Below, piece by piece: positions 46,665 through 57,324 of a stretch of DNA of 64,000 nt. Location: assembly GCF_014905175.1 (NCBI RefSeq), contig NC_057792.1, forward strand, positions 7,688,001 to 7,752,000, given 5' to 3'. The stretch comes from Aphidius gifuensis. Its lineage: Eukaryota; Arthropoda; Insecta; Hymenoptera; Braconidae. Position numbers and translations under genes: made by a program. The notes below the pieces were generated by a model. The model saw nothing but the letters and a program-made list of their open reading frames with translations, made no database searches and was not told the DNA's origin. How positions within the stretch are numbered: position 1 is the first letter of the stretch; each line of letters opens with the position of its first letter.

Positions 46665-47834
46665 ACATTATCTACTCTTGATTTGAGCTACAATGAATTG
46701 ATAGTTATCAATAAGTATACATTCTATGGGCTGAAATGTCAACATTTGGATATATCAAATAATAAAATAATATCTATAGAAAATTCTGCATTCGCAAACG
46801 TTGATCTCAAATTACTGTATGTATATAAAAACAATCTCACTATTAACACTACTGCAGCGTGGAATGTCGATATATCTAAAATTCAAACAGATTGTTTCAA
46901 TGCTGAACCATTTAAAATTTGTAAAAAATTCAACACTTTAACATCGGTAAATACCATTGTAATGTATTCAAAACTTTACGATTTTACAAGTTCTTATTAT
47001 GAAATATGGGCACTTATTGCCACGCATAGTGAAAAACTCGAGTTATCTGGACAAATATCATCAATTGGTAGAAATGCATTTAAAGATTTAGATGTTCGAA
47101 CATTTTTGAAAACGTTAATTTTTCATAAAACAGACGGTGTATTCATGATCTACCCAGAATCATTCGTAGGCTTGACAGAATTAGAGAATTTGGAATTAGA
47201 TGTTGGACCAATTTTACTTCAAGCTCATTTACTTAATGGTTTATCATCTCTTAAATTTCTGAAAATTGAAGTAATCGAAACTTTCCAATACTTGAGTCAA
47301 GTATTGGCACCTCTTTCAAATTTGAAAACTATTGACATTGTAGGAAATCGTTCTGTGGGCATTTGTCAAAATGTATTTTCATCTAAAATACCACATTCGT
47401 TGACTGACATTCGCTATATAAACGGTCCACTTAAAGAGCTACAAGCAAATTCAATGACTTGCATTCCGCAACTTGAAAAATTCACGATAACACATACACA
47501 GTTAAGTACCATTCAAGCTGGTGCATTTATATCAATGAATAATCTTAAATACGTAAACTTGGCATACAATCACATAAAAATGATTCCAAGAGCTCCTTTT
47601 AAAGGTCTTAGATGTAATTTTCTTCATTTGTCACACAACAAAATTGATAGAATAGAATATGAAGCACTCAAACATACCGACATAAAAAATATGTACGTAT
47701 TTAATATTACTTCTAATGTCAAAGTCAATATGAAATTCTGGGGCTTACCAAAATCAACTCATGTTTATTACGAGGCTGATGAAGATGAACATTATAGAGT
47801 TCATTTCAAACACCCCAAGTCACAATGGTCATGA
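46665..47834 (+). pseudogene. Continuation of the LRR gene after the in-frame TAG
   Basis: The same frame continues without shift for 389 codons to TGA at 47832-47834. It begins TLSTLDLSYNELIVINKYTF and carries further LRRs (LKYVNLAYNHIKMIPRAPF, CNFLHLSHNKIDRIEYEAL) and a Cys motif ICKKFNTLTSV. It ends in an acidic then basic tail with no membrane anchor. The pattern at the break (AFEN-stop-TLSTL) matches AFNNLSISTL earlier in the same protein, so the stop sits at a leucine position. It is either a recent null allele, a readthrough stop, or a sequencing error. A poly(A) signal AATAAA is at 47896, inside the following repeat element. Confidence 0.75.
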
Positions 47835-47844
47835 TTTTTTACTG

Positions 47845-48112
47845 CCCGTGCAAAAAAAATTTCGTTCATCATGAACTCATCGTGAAAGTTCACAAAATAA
47901 AACAGTGAATGGTCTGGTCAAATAAGATTTGATCTGGGTACAGATCAAGTTTAATCTGGTCAGATAAGATTTGATCTGGGTCCAGATCAAGTTTGATCTA
48001 GTCAGATATGGTCAGATATAAGATTTGATCTTAAACCAGATCAAGTTTGATCTGTACCCAGATCTGATCAGATCAAATTAGATCTAATTTAATCTGACGA
48101 TTTTTTCCTGGG
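47845..48112. mobile_element. Short CCCGTG...CTGGG element with GATCTG words
   Basis: Begins CCCGTGCAAAAAAAATTTCG, 10 bp after the LRR stop codon, and ends GATTTTTTCCTGGG. The interior is repeats of AGATTTGATCTGGG and CAGATCAAGTTTGATCTG, direct then inverted. The flanks are TG and TA, so the duplication is not clean. Termini resemble the CCC...GGG family. Confidence 0.55.
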
Positions 48113-48173
48113 TATAACAAACACACAATATTCACATAATTTTACCAGCTCAGTTTTTCCTTAGCTTGATTTT

Positions 48174-48500
48174 TTACGTAGCCTTAATTATAGCCAAACA
48201 ATCAATATCTACATTATTGTAGATAGTCATAAGCCTGGAGAAAATGTGAAGAAAAATGTTGAGGGAAGGGGTTCTCAAAACTAAAATAGGGGAATTTGCG
48301 ATAGGAGCGAACTTGGCTTCAATAGTACCGCCCCCACGAACGAAGTCTGATTTTATTTTGGCCTTAATCCGGCTTAGGAACGATTTCGGCAGCAGCCCAT
48401 GATTTAACTTTGTGTACATAAATTATGCCTAATTCATGTTTCACAGTATTCTCACACCAATCATGTAATAAATCATGCATCATGTTTGTGGTAACATTAA
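48174..48500 (-). pseudogene. Unrecognised coding-like relic
   Basis: On the minus strand two frames look protein-like: 48496-48370 (NMMHDLLHDWCENTVKHELG, then YVHKVKSWAAAEIVPKPD, stop) and 48419-48174 (SRIKAKIKSDFVRGGGTIEA, FSRLMTIYNNVDIDCLAI). They overlap as if one reading had shifted frame. The stretch is less AT-rich than its neighbours. The family was not recognised; it may be a transposase or a host gene piece. Confidence 0.3.
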
Positions 48501-49069
48501 GGCAATATGTAAATCCCAAGGTAGGATAATTCTTTGGGTTCAAAGAGGCACCCTTGTAACCATAGCTTAAAAAAATAAGAAGTGCCCTCTAATGTCTAAA
48601 ATTTCTATACTTTACTGACGCGTCTTTAGAAGTATGAGTGAGGGCACCTCGTATTTACACACACGAATACTACTTCAGCAGATTTTCAATGCTTCGCCTG
48701 GTACTTTTTGACTGTTTTTGACCCTAAATTTTCGTCTTAAATAATTAATAACTTTTAAAATTCGTGGTAGAAATCGATGATTTTTTTTCAATTATTTTTG
48801 TTATTAAAAGAAGTATAAGCTGTAGTAAAATAAAGGTTTTCTGTGAGAGCGTTTTTTCAATAGAAGTGAAAACGTGCCGATGCTTCCTATGCTTGTGTGT
48901 TAAAGTGTTAAATTGTTGTCAACTTTGACCTTAATTATCTTGGTCAAATCGTGGTAGAAAATTACAAAAAAAATTTGATAAAATCGATCTTTATTTCACT
49001 TAAAAAATAAGCCTTCTTTGATCAAAATCTGTGAGAGGGAATTTTTTTTCAATATTTTGACATACTGCC
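48501..49069. mobile_element. TTAA-flanked MITE, complete copy
   Basis: The ends are GGCAATATGTAAATCCC on the left and GACATACTGCC on the right, with TTAA on both sides (48497-48500, 49070-49073). Colinear with 42837-43371 throughout. Confidence 0.88.
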
Positions 49070-49121
49070 TTAAAAGACATAGGGTATAGCTCAATCCAGA
49101 TACTGCTTTTAGCGATTCTTA

Positions 49122-50059
49122 CACGGAGAAAAATTTTCAGCAAATTTTGCTATGGCGCCATATCATTGAGGGTCTATCTTCTGACTATTCAAATATTTAC
49201 TATTATGTTAACAAAAAAAAACAATTTTTGTCTTGAAAAATTAAAATGTACCATAGCAATTTATATAATGTTTTTTTTTTGCTATGTTCAGATTAAAAAT
49301 TACAATGCATAAAGAAATTTTTACGAAGGCCAAATTTAAAAGTTAAAATAATCCAGCCTAAAAATTACATTGTACCATAGCAAAATATATATATATTTTT
49401 TTTTGCTTTGTTATTCATAAAATTTTACGTTGTTGCTGTGGACAAAATTAAAATGATCCTCTGAAAATTTACAATGTGCCATAGTAAAAATTTAATTCTC
49501 TTAGAAATCCTATAGGTGTCACTGATAAATACAAAGCAACATGGTTAAAATTACAATGGGCCATAGCAAAAGCAATGACAGACTCAGAAATGTCAACCAC
49601 CCCCACTTTTTAGCCGACCGCGCAGGCGTGTCTTTGCTTATGTTTAATGAAAAACAAACAAATGTTAGCTTTTGTAAATGTTGTTGTGGCGCAGCGGATA
49701 ACACGTAGGAATTCTGTTCGGAAGGTTTGGGGTTCAAATCCTGGTTTAGGTTAATAAATTGAAAAAATAAAATAAAATAAAAAGAAATAAAAAAAAAACA
49801 AATAAATAAATTATATATAGATATTGACAATAAAAAAAAAAATTTTTATAATATTTTCAATAAATGGAATAAATTTTGCGTTTGACCATAACAAAAATTA
49901 CTATGGTACACAAAAAAAAAAATAGCCACGCCCACACGATATTTTGCTATGGCCCATATGAAAATATCATGAAACCGAAAGATGGCGCAGCTCAGCTATG
50001 GGCCATTGTAAAATTTGCTATGTTTTTTTCGTAAAAAAAAATAAAAAATTCTCTCCGTG
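49122..50059. mobile_element. CACGGAGAAAAATTTT element, TA flanks, with tRNA-like core
   Basis: The left end CACGGAGAAAAATTTT and right end AAAATTCTCTCCGTG are inverted, with TA at 49120-49121 and 50060-50061. The interior repeats the words GCTATGG, CCATAGCAAAAT and ACAATGTRCCATAG on both strands. A tRNA-like sequence lies at 49682-49750. The ends resemble those of the CACTGAGA elements. Confidence 0.83.
49682..49750 (+). repeat. tRNA-like sequence inside the CACGGAG element
   Basis: A box TGGCGCAGCGGATAAC and B box GGTTCAAATCC are at tRNA spacing, with a T-arm GGGG/CCTG that pairs only in part. The acceptor stem is weak. Probably a tRNA-derived SINE head, not a working tRNA. Confidence 0.5.
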
Positions 50060-50061
50060 TA

Positions 50062-50692
50062 TGGAATGCGTTTTCTCAAGATCTCCATCCAATAAAGCTT
50101 TGTCTTATGAAAATGACTACTTATGTAGCATGTGATAAAATCTAAAACCTTATTTAAATTTAAGTTATCACATTTTAATAGACTTATAATGAAGAATACT
50201 TCCTCAGTTCTAAGCTTAATTTCAATGTCAATTCCGTTTTCAGCTAAATCAATTAAATCGTTAATAATTTTACGAAACACCATTCTGTTTCCGGAAATTT
50301 TCCGATCGTATAAGACTGAAAAATTTGCACTATATGATAATATTATTCACTTTACCGAGAAATGCAAGAGGTAGTAACGACATATTGATATAAATTCCGC
50401 ACATTTTACCTGAACATCCTGAGAGAGGACCATTTACTTTAGTCATCGGCGTACAAAGGGATTACTTTTTTTCTTTCATAGTTTGAATTCATTTTTTTCT
50501 ATAGTTCACCTTGAATAAAGTGGATAATGACTTTTTTACTTTCAACATTATCGAAAAATTCTGTATAACAAATAACAGTTTCAGATACCGACTCCATCTC
50601 AAAAAAAGTTTATTAAGGTTGGAGCTATTGATATGTTTAACAGTGTACGTAGAAATTATACCAAAGAAATTATATGGTAATCTATACATCAA
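50062..50692 (-). pseudogene. Decayed fragment of a transposase-like protein
   Basis: Minus-strand readings: 50692-50489 (LPYNFFGIISTYTVKHINSS, NLNKLFL), then after frame changes NFSVLYDRKISGNRMVFRKI, INDLIDLAENGIDIE, VFFIISLLKCDNLNLNKVLD and FITCYISSHFHKTK at about 50320-50115. The order and the words GDNLGLN-like, F..Y.S.F resemble a transposase-derived protein family common in ants and wasps (from memory, family unnamed). It is broken by frameshifts, and the CACGGAG element begins at its 3' edge. Confidence 0.4.
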
Positions 50693-50705
50693 TTCTTGAG
50701 CTCAA

Positions 50706-51226
50706 CCCGAGTGGAAAAATTTTCAGGATGCCCTATTTGACCTCAAACCCTGATCAGAAAAGGATCAGGATTCCTTATTCAGGGAACCTGACTCATTCCT
50801 GACCCGAACCTGGTCAGGACACCTTACGATTTCCTTAAGTCAGGTAACCTTATCCAATCCTGTTCAGGAAAGGAACAGGAAATCTTGACGTATCCTGAAT
50901 AAGGTTTCCTGAACAGATTCTGACCAGGATATTATCAGGAAAAATTTATCAAATAAATTAATTTTTTTTATTCAGTTTTCCTGTTCAGGAAAGGAACAGG
51001 AAACCTTGACGTATCCTGAATAAGGTTTCCTGAACAGATTCTGACCAGGATATTATCAGAAAAAATTTATCAAATAATTTAATTTTTTTTATTCAGTTTT
51101 CCTGTTCAGGAAAGGAACAGGAAACCTTGACGTATCCTGAATAAGGTTTCCTGAACAGATTCTGACCAGGATATTATCAGAAAAAATTTATTAAATAATT
51201 TAATTTTTTTTATTCAGTTTTCGAAT
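50706..51226. mobile_element. CCCGAGTGG left end followed by a 121-bp tandem array
   Basis: Starts CCCGAGTGGAAAAATTTTCA after AA. From about 50740 it consists of AGGAAAGGAACAGGAAA / GTATCCTGAATAAGGTTTCC words. From about 50865 to 51226 a 121-bp unit repeats three times with very few differences. Each unit contains CCTGTTC ... GAACAGG hairpins. No matching right end was found, so the element is truncated or its other end is unrecognised. Confidence 0.65.
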
Positions 51227-52862
51227 TATAAAATAAATCACAGTCAGTAGGTCGGGTCGATATTGGAGATATCATCGTCCTGAAATCCACGTTTTCCTCA
51301 CCCAAACGTACAAATCGGCCTTTGCGTATGAGAAAAATATATAGCTATAAATAAGCCTACAAAATATATGTAGTGATATACCCCTATACAGTGTGCCATA
51401 TGGCACCTAGAGACAATCTTAATAATTCATGAATTTAATTTTTTCTATTCATCAAATGATTGAAAAATTAATGATTTTAAGACATTATTTAAATTAAATG
51501 CTTTTTGTGTATTAGTATTAAATTTTTTCACATCAAAACGATAGCGATAATGAAAATCATATAAATTTGTATGCTGTTGTCGGGATAAAAAATTAATTAA
51601 GCATGTGATTTTTTTCAGAATAGGTGCATTTGTTAGCTTCTGCAATGCAATTAACGGAAGTACATGGCATTGAATCTAACACAGTTCACGAGAGTTCCGT
51701 GCATATAAATCAATTGAATTCTGTCGAGAGCATTGAAACAACGAAACATCTATCATTACCTTCAAAATCAAGAGAAAACATTGAATCAACCTGTCTGAAT
51801 GTTTAAAAATCAGACTTTTCTTGGATGTTTGCGATTTTTCGGGCAAAGTTGTTATTTATATTTTTAATTCATGATTTGAATATCAGTATAACAAATTAAA
51901 AATATAATTGTTTTAATGAAGTGCAATTAAGTTACTGACTAGTGTAGAAGAATACAACGTGGCCGAGCAATGGCCTAAGCCTGGCGAAATGTTGTATATA
52001 TAATATTTACTCTGTAATTGATTGCAATCACCTAGACTTGAACCCGGTAATTCCTGCCTGACATCTCAGAACATTAACCTACTCAACCACAGCAGCAATA
52101 ATTAAAGACAGCGAAAATTTGTTCCAATTAAACATTCATTACAATCATGACAATACCCGAGAATCAATCGACACTCGGCCGTTATATGCAAGAAAGAATA
52201 TACATGAATATGAACATAAATTTCATTTGTATTTTTTTATATTCGGAATGTATTTTGATAATTTAAAAAAAATTTCTTTTTTTTTCTTGGAGTTTTCGTT
52301 GATATAAATATACGTAAAAAAAAAATATGAGTAGCTGTTATATATTATTAAATAAACAATTGTCAATATTAAATACATAACAGTGGCTCTCGATATAATT
52401 ATAATCAGTCTGACTTTCTTCCGGCTGGTATTCTTTATAGATTAACAATTGTTATATATAACAATATCACAAGTGATTTCATTTTGCAGTCAAAATGCTT
52501 TTATCAATATCAATAAGCTAAATTAAAAAAAAAAAAAAAAGATTCAGTAAGTTTCATTCAATAATAAATCCTCTTATAAAAACGAGAAATTAAGCCTAGC
52601 TTAGATTCATTCAATTGGTTCTCGCATTTAACAATGAATAATAATGATTTATTTGTTTTTAGTTATTTTTTTAATTAATTTATGTTGCTAAGTAACAACT
52701 TTTGTATTATTTTTTTCTGTGACGTTAATAAATTTAATACATTCAAGTTAATAAATGTAATAAATTCAAATTAGAAAATTTAATAAATTATTAATATTTA
52801 ATATTTAATAAAGACAGAGTATCCGTTCACCTTCAGTAACGAAATTAATTGTTTGCAGCGAG
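51227..52862. other. Intergenic, with a weak exon candidate and a tRNA-like relic
   Basis: A perfect palindrome GTGCCATATGGCAC is near 51391. 51624-51806 is an open stretch on the plus strand after an acceptor-like TTTTTTCAGAATAG, encoding a Ser/Glu/His-rich tail (ESSVHINQLNSVESIETTKH) and ending TAA. No upstream exon could be linked. A tRNA-like relic lies at 52031-52097. The rest is AT-rich. Confidence 0.3.
52031..52097 (-). repeat. tRNA-like sequence
   Basis: On the minus strand, A box TGGTTGAGTAGG and B box GGGTTCAAGTCTAGG at tRNA spacing. The stems are incomplete. Probably tRNA-derived. Confidence 0.45.
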
Positions 52863-54065
52863 CCCTGGTAGAAATTCAGTCTCATAAACGTCTAAATACT
52901 AGCTATTTTTACTAGATTCAAACTCAGATGTAGATAGTTTGTAGATTTAAAACTAGACGTTTACGATTTCTATAGAAATGGACAATTGGCTAGTCTATGG
53001 CTAGTTCACTAGTTACAGAAAAAAAAAAAATTATTATTATAATAACGCTGAGTTTCCTTATTTTTTTTTTGTACAACTGACCGGGATCGAACCTATGTAC
53101 CTAGCTACCTACCTGAACTTAGTTTCTAAATGCGAGTGTATTACCCCGAAGCCAACGCGCGTGAACGTGAATGTTGGAAAATTATTGTCATTATTAAGAA
53201 ATAGCTTCAATGCATTTAAGAAAACGTTATTTTTATGAATAAATTAAATAAATATAAAAAATAAAAAGATAACTTATTTATTTTTATTTTTTTTTTTTTT
53301 TATAAAGTTAAAAATTTAAACCAAGAATAAATTAATAATATTTAAATTCTATTGTCAATGAAATACAGTCACGATTTTATTTTTCATTTAATACTTGGTT
53401 TTAAAAAAAAAAAATTATTAATTAATTTTGTTTTTATTTTTTATCTAGATTTATATTTTGAGATTCATTTAACTTATTTATAAAAATATGTATTTTTTTA
53501 GATTTTTTTGGAAGGTCTTCATTAATAAAGAAAAAAATTTTCTAACTTCCATGTTAAGTTGTACAAAAAAAAAAACCATCAAAAAAATTGAAAATTAAAA
53601 ATTAAAATAATCTTTCAAAAAATAAAAATAATAATTAAAAAATTATTATTAATTTAAAAATTTTATTGTTTTTATTTTGAAGCGTTTATTGTTTAATTAT
53701 TTTTCGGCAACAAATCCTTTTTTCTAGTATACATTTTATAGCTTATCAATAGCTAGTTACAAGATTCAATATAACCGAACTATAGACGGAACTCTACCAA
53801 TCTCGGATTTCTTTTAATGTCAGATGCTGTTTAATACGCAAAATATTTTTGCTTCTGTTCATATTATATATTATTATAAAATTTGTATGAAAAAATTATG
53901 ATTGATCTGATTTTGTTTTTATAAAAATTATATATTATAATTTGTAGGTAAAATAGATATTCACTGGCCAGTTATTATCCATCGAAACTGTATACATTTT
54001 TTGGCTAGTACAAATAGCTAGTCACGAGATTCAATCTCACGAAAATGGACAAAATTCTACCAGGG
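52863..54065. mobile_element. CCCTGGTAGAAATT element with AG flanks
   Basis: The ends CCCTGGTAGAAATT and AATTCTACCAGGG are inverted; AG lies on both sides (52861-52862, 54066-54067). Near the ends are words on CTAGTC / GGCTAGT and AGATTCAA in opposite orientations. The core is AT-rich and includes a tRNA-like sequence at 53079-53162. No ORF. Confidence 0.83.
53079..53162 (-). repeat. tRNA-like sequence inside the CCCTGGTAG element
   Basis: On the minus strand, TTGGCTTCGGGGTAATACAC (A-box-like) and AGGTTCGATCCCGG (B box) at slightly enlarged spacing. A decayed tRNA or SINE head. Confidence 0.4.
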
Positions 54066-54067
54066 AG

Positions 54068-56333
54068 AGATTCAATTTTTTTGAAAATTGTATGTTATAC
54101 ATGTGACATGTTGTAGATATTATTCGTATACTATTAATATAAATATTGATTACAAATGAAAATTAATACATGTAAAAAAATCTTGTTAGATAAATAAGAG
54201 ATTCTTCAAAAAAAATGAGCAAACAATGTTCATTGATAAAGCAACATAAATCGAAACAAATAAACAAAAAAAAAAAAAATTTAAATAAAAACAAATGAAG
54301 AAATTAAAAAATCACGTAGAACGATGCATATAGTTTAACAACTCAACGTGGTTAAGCTGTAAACAAGTAGATAAAATTACCTGATGAGCTAGTTTCGTCT
54401 CTCTCACGAGCTCATTTTATTTCATTTTACCCTCAAAAATATTCAAAATATTTACAGTCAACGTGTGTTTATCTATCTATATGAAGAAATTGGAATAATA
54501 TTTATTACAGTAAATAATTCAAATAATTATTAATCTCTATTTGTATGTTTTTGTAATTTTTTGTTTAGTAATTTTTAATCTTAAATATAAACTAAAAAAT
54601 ATGAAATTAAAAAACATTATTTCTATTTTTTTTTATTAATCAAGTATTTTTATTTTTTTATTTATTTTTGGTCAAAGATTGAAAGTGACAATTTGTGACA
54701 TTCGGTTAGTCAACGGACGAGTGATAATTTAAAAAATATTTTTCCAAGTAAGTACTTTATTTATAATAAAATATATATGTTAGTTTTGTTGTTATTATAT
54801 CATTATTATTTTTGATGAATATTCCATATCCAGTAAATGTGATAGCACTTCGTGTGCCAAGAAAATGTTATTAGCCTCATGCAAAATGAAACTTTTATGC
54901 TCTTTTTTTATGCTATTATATATCTATGTATACGTATATTATTGACTATTCATATCATCCCCATACTCTCAACGTTTGCATATAATTTTTAACTTGATAG
55001 TTTTTGTGTATTATAAATTAACTATACTCACTGCAGTTGTAAGCTTTTTTTTTCATTGCTTATCATTTTACAGCTTATTATGTTTTCTTTATTCAACTTT
55101 TTTACTTGTAAAAATTGTTATATTACTATACATGAAAAATTTATGATAGAGTAAAACTAAATATACTACTGAATAGTTTTCTAGAATCTAAAAATTTTAT
55201 TGATAAGACTTTATTCTTCTATTGTTGAAATGTTACAATTCATATTTCAATATGATCAATTTTCTAAATATTAATCAATGATTCAAAAAGTTTTTAGATT
55301 TAAAAATACAAATGAAATTTGTTGAATTTCAAAAAGTATGTAGTAGTTTCATACTTTATATATATACCCAATACAAGTACCTTAAAATTTATTAAAGATA
55401 TATAAACTAAATTAAAACTATAAGAAATTTTTATCGAATAAAATTAATTTTAAATAAACTCATAACAATGATTAATTAATCAAATATGACCATTTGAATT
55501 TTAGAATCTAAATAAAATTAAAATGAGGGTTGAAATTCTCAACAGTAATTAGTACCCACTGTTGAAGCTATTAAAAAATTAAAGTAATTTTATTCGATAA
55601 AAATTAGCAAATATTATTTTATGTTCAACGAGTTTGGTTTGAATTATTTTCATCAATTACTAGGATTTTGACGTAGATATATTATCGATCTATAAAAATA
55701 ATAAATTACTATATAAGAATAATAGGACGCCCTATCAATGCTAGACATACGTGGTTACCTTTCTCATCATACAGTATTTTAAATAACTTGAAAAGGGAAA
55801 AAAACCTTTTACCTGGAAATCATCAAAAGATAAACTAAAAAAATAGATGAGTTATTCCTTTTTTTGAACGCAAAGAAAAATTTCATTTATGAAAAATTCG
55901 TTTTGATTTCGATTATTATTCTAATATTTAAAAACTAAAAAAATTTATATTATATTCTAGACAGAGATCATATTTTCAATTCAAGAGAAAATTTATCAAT
56001 TTGCCAATTTTTTGAGGGACATGTGGGGGTAAAATTTACAAAGAAAACAGGCAATATTTCATGTCTATTTAATATTATAGAAACCGCACTAAAATATTAG
56101 AAACGAATAGATAATTAATAGCCAATAAAATTTAACGAATGTCATATGCAGACACGTTTAATATATATATATAATAATAGAAAGTATACAATGTTATCGA
56201 AGACAGTTGATGTCAATATGTCAAAGGATTATGTATGTCCATATAAAATCGATTGAAGCATGTTTATATTGATGCAACACCGAGTATATATCTATATTGT
56301 TGCTATATACGCAAATCTATGATTTCTTTTGAG
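54068..56333. other. AT-rich intergenic DNA
   Basis: No gene or repeat array recognised. At about 54690-54752 a less AT-rich segment ends in a strong donor-like AA|GTAAGT and could be a non-coding 5' exon, but no partner exon is visible. Confidence 0.35.
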
Positions 56334-56335
56334 AA

Positions 56336-57322
56336 CCCGGGTAAAAATCATTATGTCTCTCGGAGATATTTGAGAGATCTCTGAAATGTCTCTTAGTCAA
56401 GTCTCGTTTGTGGCACGATCCGAGACTTGGCTGAGAGACTATGTTAAAGTCTCTATAAAATCTTTGTCTCTAATAAATCTTTCTTTGAAAAATAATTATG
56501 TTCTCGGAGATATTAGAGACTGTGTTAAAGTCTCTACAAAATCTAAAAAAAATAAAGAAACTATATAAAAAATAAAAAAGCGATATCATATAAATTAAGC
56601 CGTATTGATTATAAATTTACAATAATTTTAATAAATTCTAAATTCTAAAATCTCCGTCTCTAATAAATCTTTCTTTGAAAAATAATTATGTCTCTCGGAG
56701 ATATTAGAGAGATCTCTGAAATGTCTCTCAGTCAAGTCTTGTTTTCAGCATGATCCGAGACTTGGCTGAGAGACTATGTTAAAGTCTCTATAAAATCTTT
56801 GTCTCTAATAAATCTTTCTTTGAAAAATAATTATGTCTCTCGGAGATATTAGAGAGACTGTGTTAAAGTCTCTACAAAATCTAAAAAAAATAAAGAAACT
56901 ATATAAAAAATAAAAAAGCGATATCATATAAATTAAGCCGTATTGATTATAAATTTACAATAATTTTAATAAACTCAAAATTCATCTAAAACATAAATTT
57001 TATTGTAAAAAAAAATTAACCAATCAATAATAATAAATGAATTAAAAAAAAAATATTACATTTTTTTTTTTTTATCAATCTACAAACAAGTATTTTTTAT
57101 TTTTAAAGTACACTTTTAGATTTATTATGTTATAAAATTCATGGGTTTAATTGCCTACATTTTTTTTCTACCAGATTTTTCTTAGGAGAGACAAAGATAT
57201 TATAGAGACTTTAACATAGTCTCTCAGCCAAGTCTCGGATCGTGCCACAAACGAGACTTGACTAAGAGACATTTCAGAGATCTCTCAAATATCTCCGAGA
57301 GACATAATGATTTTTACCCGGG
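56336..57322. mobile_element. CCCGGGTAAAAAT element with AA flanks and GTCTCT words
   Basis: The terminal inverted repeats are about 135 bp and nearly perfect (start CCCGGGTAAAAATCATTATG, then GTCTCTCGGAGATATTTGAG, ending near GTTAAAGTCTCTATAA). AA flanks both ends (56334-56335, 57323-57324). Inside, a 339-bp segment is duplicated in direct orientation (compare 56515-56636 with 56854-56975). The word GAGAGAC/GTCTCTC recurs throughout. Short ORFs here are made of the repeats. Confidence 0.9.
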
Positions 57323-57324
57323 AA

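Noticed and set aside
49682..49750. Functional tRNA gene
   Set aside because: Boxes A and B are recognisable but the acceptor stem does not pair well and the sequence lies inside a transposon. The same applies to the tRNA-like sequences at 15.8, 52.0, 53.1, 59.6 and 62.3 kb.
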